In this document: positions 8,880-16,785 of the stretch, in pieces
How positions within the stretch are numbered: the stretch's first letter is position 1
Layout: each line of letters begins with the position of its first letter
Assembly: GCA_014239155.1 (NCBI GenBank)
Contig: JAAZZQ010000085.1
Coordinates: 248,001-312,000 of the forward strand
Reading direction: 5' to 3'
Length of the DNA: 64,000 nucleotides
Origin: Lachnospiraceae bacterium
GTDB lineage: Bacteria; Bacillota; Clostridia; Lachnospirales; Lachnospiraceae
The notes under the pieces: model-generated
The model's database searches: none
What the model was told of the DNA's origin: nothing
Seen by the model: the letters and a program-made list of their open reading frames with translations, nothing else
Program-made: the position numbers and the translations under genes

Positions 8880-9467
8880 ATGAATACACCTACAATTGAA
8901 ACAAAACGGTTACGATTAAGAAAATTTACAGAAGATGATATGGAAGCTTTATATAAAATTTATAGTGATGAAGAAGTGAACAAGTTTTTGCCGTGGTTTG
9001 CATTAAAAAATATGGAAGAAGCATATCAGTTTTTTTTGGAACGATATGCGGCAAAATATTCTGAACCGCAAGCATATGCTTATGCAATCTGTCTAAAAAA
9101 CGATAATTATCCGATTGGCTACATAAAAGTTGATATGGAAGAGCATCATGATTTTGGCTATGGACTGCGAAAAGAATTTTGGCATCAAGGTATTGCTACG
9201 GAAGCTGGAGAAGCCATAATAACACAGGTGCAAAAAGATGGACTTCCATATATCACGGCTACTCATGATAGAAATAATCCTAGAAGTGGTGGTGTAATGA
9301 AAAATGTAGGAATGCAGTATCAATATTCCTATGAAGAACAATGGCAGCCCAAAGATATATTAGTTACATTTAGAATGTACCAGCTCAACCTCGATAAAAA
9401 TACAGAGCGGGTTTACAAAAAATATTGGGATACATCTTCTGTACATTTTATAGAAACAGATATATAA
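8880..9467 (+). CDS. GNAT N-acetyltransferase (RimJ/RimL type)
   Basis: A 195-residue protein with the RimJ/RimL opening IETKRLRLRKFTEDDMEALY, the acceptor-side strand YPIGYIKVDMEEHHDFGYGL, the acetyl-CoA motif RKEFWHQGIATEAGEAII, and the closing VMKNVGMQ segment. The family acetylates N-terminal or side-chain amines of proteins or small molecules with acetyl-CoA. The ATG is preceded by GGAGG with 8-base spacing. A methyltransferase gene follows after 24 bases, so the pair is probably co-transcribed. Both could be small-molecule or antibiotic modification enzymes, but the sequence does not settle the substrate. Confidence 0.88.
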   Translation: MNTPTIETKRLRLRKFTEDDMEALYKIYSDEEVNKFLPWFALKNMEEAYQFFLERYAAKYSEPQAYAYAICLKNDNYPIGYIKVDMEEHHDFGYGLRKEFWHQGIATEAGEAIITQVQKDGLPYITATHDRNNPRSGGVMKNVGMQYQYSYEEQWQPKDILVTFRMYQLNLDKNTERVYKKYWDTSSVHFIETDI

Positions 9468-9491
9468 AATCAATTATTTTGAGGGATTAAA

Positions 9492-10241
9492 ATGAGTGAA
9501 TTAAAACAAAATTATTATGGTAGTTTATGCACCGAAATGTATGAAATTTTACATGAACAAGCACCCCAAGACGAATTAAATTTTTATCTTTCTTATGCGG
9601 AAAAAGGAAAGAAGATTTTAGAGCCATTGTGTGGTAGTGGGCGTTTTCTTGTTCCGTTTATGGAACGCGGATTTGACATCTGTGGAATAGATTTATCTGG
9701 TGAAATGTTAAATAAGTTAAAACAAAAAGTGCCGAATGCAAAAATAGTTCAGGCAGATATTTTAGAGTATTCCTCCAGAGAGCTGTATGATTATATTTTT
9801 ATTTCTTCTGGTTCGATGTCGCTATTTACAGATATGAATTTATGTAATAGAATTTTGGAGAAGATGAAAGATATGTTAGCCCCAAAAGGGAAATTTGTTT
9901 TTGCTGTTGATACAGTGGCAAATAGGTGTTTAGATAATAAGGATTACAAAACATCTGTTTCTGTAAAAACAAAGGAAGGCTTTGACCTAATATTAAAAAG
10001 TAAAAATTATTATGATGAACAGAGTCAAACACAATTTTCTCCAACAATATATGAATTATATAATGGAACACAACTGTTACAAAGTGAACCAATGGATTTT
10101 CAAACGCATCTTTACAAGTTTGGAGAAATAGAACAACGTCTAAGAGAAATTGGATTGAAACATATTGCAACGTATTCCTCTTTTCAGAAAGAGATAGCTT
10201 TTGATGATAAATGTGAGATGTTCTTACTAGAGTGCAGTTAA
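9492..10241 (+). CDS. Class I SAM-dependent methyltransferase
   Basis: A 249-residue cytosolic protein. Motif I is ILEPLCGSGRFLVPF (Gly-rich SAM loop), followed by the acidic strand FDICGIDLSGEMLNKLKQK, the motif II region AKIVQADILEY and the motif III-like YDYIFISSGSMSLF. This is the Methyltransf_25/11 type. The substrate is unknown. It begins 24 bases after the GNAT gene with a GAGGGA ribosome site and is followed 6 bases after its stop by a strong terminator, closing a two-gene operon. Confidence 0.88.
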   Translation: MSELKQNYYGSLCTEMYEILHEQAPQDELNFYLSYAEKGKKILEPLCGSGRFLVPFMERGFDICGIDLSGEMLNKLKQKVPNAKIVQADILEYSSRELYDYIFISSGSMSLFTDMNLCNRILEKMKDMLAPKGKFVFAVDTVANRCLDNKDYKTSVSVKTKEGFDLILKSKNYYDEQSQTQFSPTIYELYNGTQLLQSEPMDFQTHLYKFGEIEQRLREIGLKHIATYSSFQKEIAFDDKCEMFLLECS

Positions 10242-10291
10242 TAAAAAGGTGCTGGAAGCTTTATGAAATGAAAGCCTCCAGCACCTTTTTA
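10242..10291 (+). terminator. Terminator closing the GNAT-methyltransferase operon
   Basis: Stem GGTGCTGGAAGCTTT (10248-10262) with AAAGCCTCCAGCACC (10271-10285), one internal mismatch, loop ATGAAATG, then TTTTT. A copy of repeat family 1 begins immediately after the T-run. Confidence 0.93.
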
Positions 10292-10420
10292 TGCGCAGAC
10301 CTGCGCAGAGGAAATATGCCACTAACGTGGCGCGACCTGCACAGAGGAAATATGTCACTAACGTGGCGTACAGGGCGCGACAAGGAGGGGAAAAGTTCTT
10401 TTACTCGATTGTATATAAGC
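10291..10420 (+). repeat. Dispersed repeat family 1, tandem copy (two units)
   Basis: Unit a (10291-10334) and unit b (10335-10420) both carry GCAGAGGAAATATG or ACAGAGGAAATATG, then (C/T)CACTAACGTGGCG. The inner part folds as GCCAC-TAAC-GTGGC. Unit b continues into CAGGGCGCGACAAG and a G-rich/T-rich arm pair (GGAGGGGAAAAG / TTCTTTTACTC). Related copies lie at 44943-45035 and 61178-61265. All three begin directly after a terminator T-run. Confidence 0.75.
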
Positions 10421-10494
10421 ACCCAAAGAAAGATAAATCTTTCTACCCAATTGCGTATATAAATGATTTCGTAAAGTTTCTAAGACTTGTAAAG

Positions 10495-10584
10495 CGGAGA
10501 CGGAGGGATTCGAACCCTCGTATCAGTAAATACCGATAAACTGATTTCGAGTCAGTCCCGTTATGGCCTCTTCGGTACGTCTCC
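10495..10584 (-). tRNA. tRNA-Ser (anticodon CGA)
   Basis: On the minus strand: acceptor GGAGACG / CGTCTCC with discriminator G, D-arm CCGAAGAGGCC, anticodon stem ACTGA-TCAGT around loop CTCGAAA (anticodon CGA), a long class II variable arm, and the T-arm GAGGGTTCGAATCCCTC. CCA is not encoded. It stands alone between repeat family 1 and the ECF sigma gene. Confidence 0.96.
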
Positions 10585-10751
10585 AGAAAACATAATATTA
10601 TACTTCGCTTATGTGGTCTGTACAACGGATACAGAAACAAAGTTTATATTATAAATGGATTATAGCAGAAAATATACCATATGACAACGGTAATTTTAGT
10701 GGATTAGAATCTGTTAGTAACAGTGCTGTTTGATAGGGATTAAGATTTTTA

Positions 10752-10798
10752 TACAAAATACAAAAAAGTGTAGCTTTTTTGCGTTTTGTGTTGTATTT
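10752..10798 (+). other. Hairpin in leader of the ECF sigma gene
   Basis: ACAAAATACAAAAAAG pairs with CTTTTTTGCGTTTTGT around a 5-base loop (tgtag) with one mismatch. It ends just before the AAGGAGGT ribosome site of the sigma gene. It could be a terminator of upstream transcription or an mRNA structure; no clean T-run follows. Confidence 0.55.
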
Positions 10799-10817
10799 GT
10801 AACGAAGGAGGTACAAA

Positions 10818-11429
10818 ATGAAAGCAATCAATAGAAAACTTGTAGAAAAAAATTTGCTATCAGAAAGTTTAGGGGAAGGAGAACCGAAGCTAGACTTGTC
10901 TGGTTCTTCGTATGAAGAAGTGATTTGGAAAAATTCAGAGATGGTCTACAGATTGGCGTACTCTCTTGTTAGAACTCGCGCTGATGCAGATGATATTTAT
11001 CAGGAGGTCTTTTTGCGTTATATACAGAAAGAACCAATATTTGAAAGTGCAGAACATGAAAGGGCATGGTTTCTGCGGGTGACAATCAATTGCAGCAAGA
11101 ATTTTTGGAAATCGCCTTGGTTGCAGCGAAAAGTTGTAATGGAGATGGAAGACATAGAGGAGGCCGCGGCAAAAAATATAGAAGGAAAAACAGAACTGGC
11201 ATATGGAATGTATGCGGAAACTTCTGCTCTGATTGATACAGTTAAGCAGCTACCGAACAAGTATCGTGTTGTTATACATCTATTTTACTATGAAGAATTA
11301 TCTGTTGAGGAGATTGCAAAGATTACGGGGGCGAAGGAATCAACTGTGCGAACCAGATTGACAAGGGCGAGGCGTCAGTTGAGAACTCTGTTAAATAAAA
11401 ATCAAGAATGGATAAGGGAGAGGATTTAA
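10818..11429 (+). CDS. RNA polymerase ECF-type sigma-70 factor
   Basis: A 203-residue alternative sigma factor. Region 2 lies at about residues 40-100 (MVYRLAYSLVRTRADADDIYQEVFLRY, then RAWFLRVTINCSKNFW), and region 4 at about 140-195 (LPNKYRVVIHLFYYEELSVEEIA, then the helix-turn-helix KITGAKESTVRTRLTRARRQLR). Group 4 sigma factors direct polymerase to a small regulon and are usually held by a membrane anti-sigma. ATG 10818 has an excellent AAGGAGGT site. Its stop TAA shares a base with the ATG of the next gene (TAATG), so the two are translationally coupled, as expected for a sigma/anti-sigma pair. Confidence 0.93.
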   Translation: MKAINRKLVEKNLLSESLGEGEPKLDLSGSSYEEVIWKNSEMVYRLAYSLVRTRADADDIYQEVFLRYIQKEPIFESAEHERAWFLRVTINCSKNFWKSPWLQRKVVMEMEDIEEAAAKNIEGKTELAYGMYAETSALIDTVKQLPNKYRVVIHLFYYEELSVEEIAKITGAKESTVRTRLTRARRQLRTLLNKNQEWIRERI

Positions 11430-12517
11430 TGTTCAAGAGTAGATATAAGGAAGCATACAACACCATTCGTCCATCAAAGGAGCTTATTTCAGATGTGATA
11501 AGACAGGCGAGGATAGAAAAAAGTCATGATAGAAAAAAAATTAAAAAGAACAGGTTTGTGCACAAGATAGCCCTTATTGCAGCGGCGGTTGTTGTCTGTT
11601 TTGTGATAGCAGTTCCGGTTTGCGCAGCACATATCCCAGCATTTTACAAAATTGTAGAATTTCTTTCTCCTGCATTGGCAGATCAGCTTATTCCAATTGA
11701 GAAGAGTTGCACTAGCCAAGGGATTACAATGCAGGTGGAAGCGATTCATTTAGTGGGCGATCAGGCGGATATTATTCTATCGCTGCAAGATGCAGAAGAC
11801 AGTGGACAAGATTTGGTGCATGGTGTGATGGATTTGTATGACAGCTATGGATTGTCTGATTACACCAATGACAGTGTAATTGGAGGATGTCATTTTTTAA
11901 CTTATGATGTGGTGGAGGATAAGGCATATTTTCAGGTGACAGTTCAGGCGGAAAAAGCGTATCAGGCAGATAAACTTCAATTTCGAGTACGCTCTGTTTT
12001 GTGTAATAAATACAAGGAAACAAAAGATGTCGATTTGTCGGGTGTTGCCTACACGGCGGACACAAAATGGGTGGAGTTGAATGGTAGTGGTGGGATTTTA
12101 CCAGAAAAGGAGCTGCCAGATTCCATGAAAGGGGATTTTGGCACAGCAGAGGACCCGCTGCCTAGAACCAAAGTTTTGGATGAATTAAAAGTAGCGGACT
12201 GTGCAGCAGATGATTTTACTGTGACAGGTATTGCATATATGGATGGCGTGTTACGCGTTCAGATGTGTATGGGGGATAACTGGCGTTCGGATAGACATGT
12301 GGAACTATTTTTGCGGGATTCTGATGGAAATGAGCGATATTCGGACCGCAGCGTAAGTTGGTATGAGGAGGTTGGAGATACCAGTTATGACTTTTATGAA
12401 TTTTGGTATATTGAGGATATTGCGCAAATTGAAGATTATTCCATGTATGGTATTTTTCATGATTCTGGAGAATTGATTGAGGGAGACTGGACTGTAACAT
12501 TTCGTGTAGGGGATTGA
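11429..12517 (+). CDS. DUF4179-type membrane protein, probable anti-sigma factor
   Basis: A 362-residue protein: about 48 cytosolic residues with a basic region (KSHDRKKIKKNR), one transmembrane helix (about residues 50-70, IALIAAAVVVCFVIAVPVCA) and a roughly 290-residue exported domain. The layout N-in, single TM, DUF4179 domain outside is standard for genes coupled to ECF sigma factors in Clostridia. ATG 11429 has a GGGAGAGGA site inside the sigma gene; the in-frame ATG at 11408 would overlap more and lacks one. It probably binds the sigma factor through its short cytosolic N-terminus; no zinc-binding anti-sigma motif is seen there. The extracellular ligand is unknown. Confidence 0.8.
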   Translation: MFKSRYKEAYNTIRPSKELISDVIRQARIEKSHDRKKIKKNRFVHKIALIAAAVVVCFVIAVPVCAAHIPAFYKIVEFLSPALADQLIPIEKSCTSQGITMQVEAIHLVGDQADIILSLQDAEDSGQDLVHGVMDLYDSYGLSDYTNDSVIGGCHFLTYDVVEDKAYFQVTVQAEKAYQADKLQFRVRSVLCNKYKETKDVDLSGVAYTADTKWVELNGSGGILPEKELPDSMKGDFGTAEDPLPRTKVLDELKVADCAADDFTVTGIAYMDGVLRVQMCMGDNWRSDRHVELFLRDSDGNERYSDRSVSWYEEVGDTSYDFYEFWYIEDIAQIEDYSMYGIFHDSGELIEGDWTVTFRVGD

Positions 12518-12541
12518 CAAATAAATAGAAAGTGGTAGAAT
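12514..12541 (+). promoter_or_regulatory. Promoter of the small Cys-rich peptide gene
   Basis: TTGACA (12514-12519), a 16-base spacer, and TAGAAT (12536-12541). The -35 overlaps the stop codon of the preceding gene. The same TAGAAT -10 is used by the tRNA-Leu promoter. Confidence 0.72.
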
Positions 12542-12566
12542 AAATAAAAATATAGGAGGGCGCAGT

Positions 12567-12674
12567 ATGAACGGATTAGGTTATATGCCAGTTTGTAGCA
12601 GCAGTTCAATATCGAAAACATGTAAAAAATTGTGTTTATGGGATTATTGCGCCTTTTTTGAGATTGTTTTATAA
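12567..12674 (+). CDS. Small Cys-rich peptide, 35 residues, unknown function
   Basis: The ORF starts at ATG 12567, 6 bases after a perfect AGGAGGG ribosome site. A near-consensus promoter (12514-12541) and a terminator (12714-12751) frame it, so it looks like a complete tiny gene. The peptide starts MNGLGYMPVCSSSS, continues ISKTCKKLCLWDYC and ends AFFEIVL. It has four cysteines (positions 10, 19, 23, 28), a Ser run and a hydrophobic C-terminus. It has no double-glycine cleavage site, signal peptide or recognised modification enzyme next to it. It could be a ribosomally made peptide precursor, a metal-binding microprotein, or a leader peptide. I do not recognise the family. Confidence 0.6.
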   Translation: MNGLGYMPVCSSSSISKTCKKLCLWDYCAFFEIVL

Positions 12675-12713
12675 ACACTTGTTTAGAAATAATAGTGCCG
12701 CAGTAATTCCACA

Positions 12714-12751
12714 ACAGTTTGACTGATCTGAGAAGTTGAGCTGTTTTTTTT
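12714..12751 (+). terminator. Terminator after the small peptide gene
   Basis: An 11-base stem with G-T wobbles (ACAGTTTGACT with AGTTGAGCTGT) followed by eight T residues. Confidence 0.75.
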
Positions 12752-12781
12752 ATGTGCATGGGCACCCAAAGAATATTGATT

Positions 12782-12918
12782 CCTATTCACGAGCGCATAA
12801 ACTGCGTATTCCGCGAGAACATGATTTAAAAGTGAGGGGCGATTTTTGCAAAGCAAACTTTTAATATCGCCTTGAATCATTGTTATGAGCAATCCTCTAT
12901 GCCGTGAATAATAACGAA
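12782..12918 (+). repeat. Dispersed repeat family 2, copy A
   Basis: Core landmarks are CGCATAAACTG, GAGAACATGATT, GTGAGGGGCGATTTTTGC, AAAGCAAACTTTTAATATCG, AATCATTGTTATGAG, and CCGTGAATAATAAC at the end. The last part forms a hairpin GTTAT / ATAAC. Other copies are at 14375-14506, 37607-37741 (reversed) and 58332-58452. Confidence 0.8.
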
Positions 12919-12946
12919 TATTGCCAACGAAGCTGACGGGTACCAG

Positions 12947-12984
12947 CACGGCAAGTAGGAGAAAAGTTTTTCCCCTACTCGATT
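12947..12984 (+). repeat. Partial copy of repeat family 1 (terminal hairpin part)
   Basis: CACGGCAAGTAGGAGAAAAG followed by TTTTTCCCCTACTCGATT matches the 3' half of repeat family 1 (compare GCGGCAAGTCGGGAAAAA at 44993). The arms GTAGG-GAAAA / TTTTCCCCTAC form a stem. It directly follows repeat family 2 copy A. Confidence 0.6.
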
Positions 12985-13049
12985 TTGCTCGCGATACTGA
13001 TAGAATTGTATTGTGGGAGACTATTTTATAGAAAAAAGAGGGATTACAG

Positions 13050-14273
13050 ATGACATTTCAGATAGAAGAAAGTGAAACAATAAATGGAATAAAGGCAAGA
13101 CAAAAGAATAAATTGCTGCGCAATATTCCATTAGATTATATTAATACATTGATAACAAACCTGAATATGCAGAGTGCAATATGGGTGCTCTATCTTGGAT
13201 ATTGTGGGCTGAATCTGGCACAAATTGGACTTGTCGAAGGAATTTATCACGCGACAAGCATTGTGTTTGAGATACCATCTGGCGCAGTGGCAGATTTGCT
13301 TGGCAGGAAAAGGAGTATGATTTTAAGTAAAATATGTATTGTTATTTCTTGTATAATCATGCTTTTTGCTAGAAGTTTTTGGTTTTTTGCTTTGAGTTTT
13401 ATAATTCAGGCACTTGGAAATAATCTTAATTCTGGCTCAGAGGAAGCACTTGTGTATGACAGTATGAAATTTGCCGGGCAAGAAGAGCGCTATATGGGTG
13501 TGTGTGGTAGAATAAATATGCTAGTTGAGGTGTCGCAGGGGATTGCGACTGTTGTGGGTGGCATTCTTGCGGAATTTTCGTATGTCTGGTGTTATAGCAC
13601 ATGTCTGGTGATTGCGTTGCTTGCACTTATTCCCGTAATTTTAATGACAGAAGCACCATATACAAGTACACAGAATAGTCAATTATCCATCTGTGAAATG
13701 GTGGTGGGCCATTTTCAAAAATGTTTTGTGATTTTGCAATCAGATAGCCGGATACTAAAGATTATTGTGTGTTATTCTGCTATTTTTGCGTCAGAAACGT
13801 TACTGTTTTTTTATAGTCAACAGTACTATTATGAAATGGGATACAACAAAATTCAAATAAGCTTCATTTTGTTGGTGGTAGGATGTGTTTCTTGTGTTGG
13901 AGCGGCTATCAGTGAAAAGCTTTCTAAAAGGATTGGAAAGGGGACTGCGCAGGTAGGGGCATTTGTGATTGCAGTGGCATTTGTGGTATATGGATTTCAC
14001 AATCTTTTTGTGTCTGTTGTGGCGTTTTCAGCGGCGGGATTTTTTAATGCGATGCTTTATCCGCTTCAGTCAAAACAGCTTAATTGTTTGATACCATCTG
14101 GGCAGCGGGCGACTCTAATTTCTGTGAACAGTATGTTTTTTTCGGTTGCGATGATTTTGTTGTTTCCGCTTGCCGGTATGTTGGCAGATTGGTGTGGACT
14201 TAGGACAATTTTGGTGACTGTCGGTGTAATACTACTTATATTATTGTTTTTCACGTCCTTGCATAAGGAGTGA
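13050..14273 (+). CDS. Major facilitator superfamily transporter
   Basis: A 407-residue protein with about 12 hydrophobic helices. The loop between helices 2 and 3 carries the MFS motif A variant GAVADLLGRKRSMI, preceded by FEIPSG. The second half repeats the pattern weakly (GAAISEKLSKRIGKG). The FEIPSGAVADLLGRK phrase is typical of drug or unknown-substrate MFS permeases of Firmicutes. It has a modest GAGGGA ribosome site. It stands alone between copies of the intergenic repeats; there is no neighbouring regulator. Confidence 0.88.
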   Translation: MTFQIEESETINGIKARQKNKLLRNIPLDYINTLITNLNMQSAIWVLYLGYCGLNLAQIGLVEGIYHATSIVFEIPSGAVADLLGRKRSMILSKICIVISCIIMLFARSFWFFALSFIIQALGNNLNSGSEEALVYDSMKFAGQEERYMGVCGRINMLVEVSQGIATVVGGILAEFSYVWCYSTCLVIALLALIPVILMTEAPYTSTQNSQLSICEMVVGHFQKCFVILQSDSRILKIIVCYSAIFASETLLFFYSQQYYYEMGYNKIQISFILLVVGCVSCVGAAISEKLSKRIGKGTAQVGAFVIAVAFVVYGFHNLFVSVVAFSAAGFFNAMLYPLQSKQLNCLIPSGQRATLISVNSMFFSVAMILLFPLAGMLADWCGLRTILVTVGVILLILLFFTSLHKE

Positions 14274-14374
14274 AAATCATATGTCAAAATAGTTGCTGTT
14301 TTTACCAACAATCCTTAAAATTTTGCTAAAACAGACGGAAATAAACAGCAATTTTGGATACTATTTGCGGGATA

Positions 14375-14506
14375 GGAATGCACATAAACTGCACATTCCG
14401 TGAGAACATGATTCAGAAGCGAGGGGCGATTTTTGCGAAGCAAAACTTTTAATATTGTCCAGAATCGTTGCTATGAGTGGTTTTCTAGAACGTGAATGGC
14501 AACGAA
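14375..14506 (+). repeat. Dispersed repeat family 2, copy B
   Basis: GGAATGCACATAAACTG with CACATTCC forms the first hairpin. GAGAACATGATTCAG, GCGAGGGGCGATTTTTGCG and AAGCAAAACTTTTAATATTG follow. The final hairpin is CGTTGC / GCAACG. Relative to copy A the last stem changes from GTTAT/ATAAC to GTTGC/GCAAC, so pairing is kept. Confidence 0.82.
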
Positions 14507-14600
14507 TTTTGCGCTTACATAAGGATAGAAATAGAAAAGGATTTCTTATTGACGAGTTTTTCAGTGGATGATAAACTAAAATATAATTGAGAAAGTTAAG

Positions 14601-14652
14601 GATAGCCTCCCAGCGTCTCCCATTTGGTACAATGGGATTCTGAGAGGCTATC
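14601..14652 (+). other. Long stem-loop in leader of the PepSY protein gene
   Basis: GATAGCCTC (14601-14609) pairs with GAGGCTATC (14644-14652), and an inner CCCATT / AATGGG stem (14619-14624 with 14630-14635) lies between them. It ends 10 bases before the AAAGGAGGA ribosome site of the gene starting at 14677. It has no T-run, so an mRNA structure or protein-binding site is more likely than a terminator. Confidence 0.6.
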
Positions 14653-14676
14653 ACGCAGAAAAAGGAGGATGTTTTT

Positions 14677-15780
14677 ATGTATGAGCAAATTAGAAAGCAA
14701 GCAAAACAATTGGTGGGAGCATTATTGTGCGCAGTGCTGCTGATTGGTTTGTTGCCTTTGCATGTTTTAGCAGCAGAGACTGTCAATGCTTTTATTTGTC
14801 CTAATATTATAGTTACAGTAGATGGCACTGGCTGGACCTTTTTTTCTGCATCTGGTACACAGATACACCCAATATTATATAACAATACAGTATATTTGCC
14901 TTTGCGTGGAGTTAGTGAGCTGATGGGTAAAAATTTAAATTGGGACCAATCCACATTGACTTATAATCTTTCTGGTACTAGAACCGCGGCGACAGTGACA
15001 GGTACTATGGATACCAACCCAGTACAACAGACTGTTCAGATTCAACTTTGCCCAGAGTTTATTATTGCGTTGGATGGTGTGCCTTGTACATTTTTAAATG
15101 AACAGGGCAATTTGCTTTGTCCAGTGTTTTACAATGGTGCAACTTATTTGCCTCTGTGTGCGGTCGGCCAGTTGATAGGGAAGACGGCAATGTGGGACGA
15201 AAAAACATATGCAGCCAGCCTTATTAGCGGGGACGGAATTTTTGTTGCAGATGCAGACAGTTTTGTCCAGATACCTGACAAAACGCAAGTTCCGTCTGCA
15301 CAATCGGAAAATGGAGTCTATATTGGGGAGGAGAAGGCAAAAGATATCGCATTAGATCATGCCGGATTGATGGCGACGCAAGTTCATTTTATTAAGAGTA
15401 AGCTGGATTATGATAATGGTCGTTGGGAGTATAAGGTGGAATTTTACGCGGATGCTTATCAGGAATATGATTATGAGATTGATGCTGTTACAGGAGCAAT
15501 CTTAAAATTTGACCAAGATGTGGAGAACTGGGCTACGCCAACACAGAACCAAAATACAAATAATTTTCAGATTGGAATGGAGAAGGCAAAAAGTATTGCA
15601 CTTAGTCACGCGGGGTTATCTGGTAACCAGACTCGTTTTACGAAAGCCAAACTGGATTACGATGATGGTCGCTGGGAATACGAGATGGAGTTTATAAGTG
15701 GAGAGATGGAGTACGAAATTACAGTTGACGCGTACAGTGGTGCAGTTTTAGATTACGAAGTAGAATCAATCTATGATTAA
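14677..15780 (+). CDS. Secreted protein with copper-amine-oxidase-like repeats and two PepSY domains
   Basis: A 367-residue exported protein. The signal peptide is about residues 1-32 (LVGALLCAVLLIGLLPLHVLA followed by AET). Two N-terminal repeats resemble the copper amine oxidase N-terminal (stalk) domain: NNTVYLPLRGVSELMGKNLNWD and NGATYLPLCAVGQLIGKTAMWD. Two PepSY domains follow, each about 70 residues: EKAKDIALDHAG then KLDYDNGRWEYKVEF, and EKAKSIALSHAG then KLDYDDGRWEYEMEF. PepSY domains often inhibit proteases or bind at the cell surface. There is no sortase signal, so it is probably secreted or held loosely. The ribosome site AAAGGAGGA is strong and is preceded by an unusual leader hairpin. 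Confidence 0.85.
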   Translation: MYEQIRKQAKQLVGALLCAVLLIGLLPLHVLAAETVNAFICPNIIVTVDGTGWTFFSASGTQIHPILYNNTVYLPLRGVSELMGKNLNWDQSTLTYNLSGTRTAATVTGTMDTNPVQQTVQIQLCPEFIIALDGVPCTFLNEQGNLLCPVFYNGATYLPLCAVGQLIGKTAMWDEKTYAASLISGDGIFVADADSFVQIPDKTQVPSAQSENGVYIGEEKAKDIALDHAGLMATQVHFIKSKLDYDNGRWEYKVEFYADAYQEYDYEIDAVTGAILKFDQDVENWATPTQNQNTNNFQIGMEKAKSIALSHAGLSGNQTRFTKAKLDYDDGRWEYEMEFISGEMEYEITVDAYSGAVLDYEVESIYD

Positions 15781-15810
15781 TTCAATACGTTGGAAAAGAG
15801 GAGAACCCAA

Positions 15811-16755
15811 ATGAAAAAAATATTTATTGATGGAAGTGAAGGAACGACAGGGTTGCGTATTTTTGAGCGCTTTGAGGGAAGGGACGATATTGAGATTTTA
15901 AAGATTCCGTCAGAGCTGAGAAAAGATGCTGTGGAAGTTAGAAAATATATCAATGCTTCGGATATCACGTTTCTATGTTTGCCAGATGCGGCGGCAAGGG
16001 AGGCGGTGGCGATGGTTGAGAATAATAAGACAATTATTATTGACACGTCAACGGCGCATCGTACAGAGCCTGGTTGGGCGTATGGATACCCAGAACTTTC
16101 CAAAGCGCATCGTGATGCCATTCGGACAGGGAAGCGCATTGCGGTGCCAGGATGCTACGCAACGGGATTTATCACTATTGCATATCCAATGGTAGCGGAT
16201 GGAATGCTGCCAAAGGATTATCCAGTTGCGGCGTTTGCGATGTCGGGTTACAGTGGTGCAGGCAAAAAAACGATTGCAGTGTACGAGGCAGAAAATCGGG
16301 ATGAGGAACTGGATGCACCGCGAGAATATGCCCTAAGTCAGAATCATAAGCATTTAAAAGAGATGCAAGCGATTACAGGATTAGAAAGAATGCCATTGTT
16401 CTCACCGCTAATTTGTGATTATTATAGTGGAATGATAGTAACACTGCAGTTTTATACAGAGCTTTTGCGAAATAAACCGACTCCTGAGCAAGTACATGCC
16501 ATGTTTACAAAATATTATGAGGGTGAGCAGTTTGTCAGAGTGATGCCATTTGGAAAAGAAACAGATTACAATGGATTTTTAGCTGGAAACACTTGTTCAG
16601 GTTGGGATGGCATTGAACTTTATGTGACTGGAAATGTTGATAGAATGCTTGTTAGCACGCGCTTTGACAATCTTGGAAAGGGTGCATCAGGCGCTGCGAT
16701 ACAATGTTTAAATATCATTCTTGGATGTGAGGAGAACAAGGGATTAGTACTATAA
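15811..16755 (+). CDS. argC: N-acetyl-gamma-glutamyl-phosphate reductase, short type
   Basis: ArgC reduces N-acetylglutamyl phosphate to the semialdehyde with NADPH in arginine synthesis. The 314-residue protein starts KKIFIDGSEGTTGLRIFERF (Rossmann strand with the GxxGTTG loop). It carries the active-site cysteine in VPGCYATGF at about residue 115 and SGYSGAGKKT after it. Length and the EGTTGLRI opening match the short type 2 ArgC rather than the 345-residue type 1. The start is ATG 15811 with AGAGGAG 9 bases upstream. No other arginine gene is adjacent; an rRNA methyltransferase follows after about 30 bases. Confidence 0.93.
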   Translation: MKKIFIDGSEGTTGLRIFERFEGRDDIEILKIPSELRKDAVEVRKYINASDITFLCLPDAAAREAVAMVENNKTIIIDTSTAHRTEPGWAYGYPELSKAHRDAIRTGKRIAVPGCYATGFITIAYPMVADGMLPKDYPVAAFAMSGYSGAGKKTIAVYEAENRDEELDAPREYALSQNHKHLKEMQAITGLERMPLFSPLICDYYSGMIVTLQFYTELLRNKPTPEQVHAMFTKYYEGEQFVRVMPFGKETDYNGFLAGNTCSGWDGIELYVTGNVDRMLVSTRFDNLGKGASGAAIQCLNIILGCEENKGLVL

Positions 16756-16785
16756 CAGTCCTTTTGGATGGAGGTTTCGTATTAT

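Noticed and set aside
10232-10539. Two short plus-strand frames over repeat family 1 and tRNA-Ser
   Set aside because: They translate the tandem repeat units and the antisense of a tRNA, with no ribosome site.
14361-14954. A 197-residue minus-strand frame across repeat family 2 copy B and the PepSY gene start
   Set aside because: It covers a non-coding repeat and is antisense to a signal peptide with a strong ribosome site; no family is recognised.
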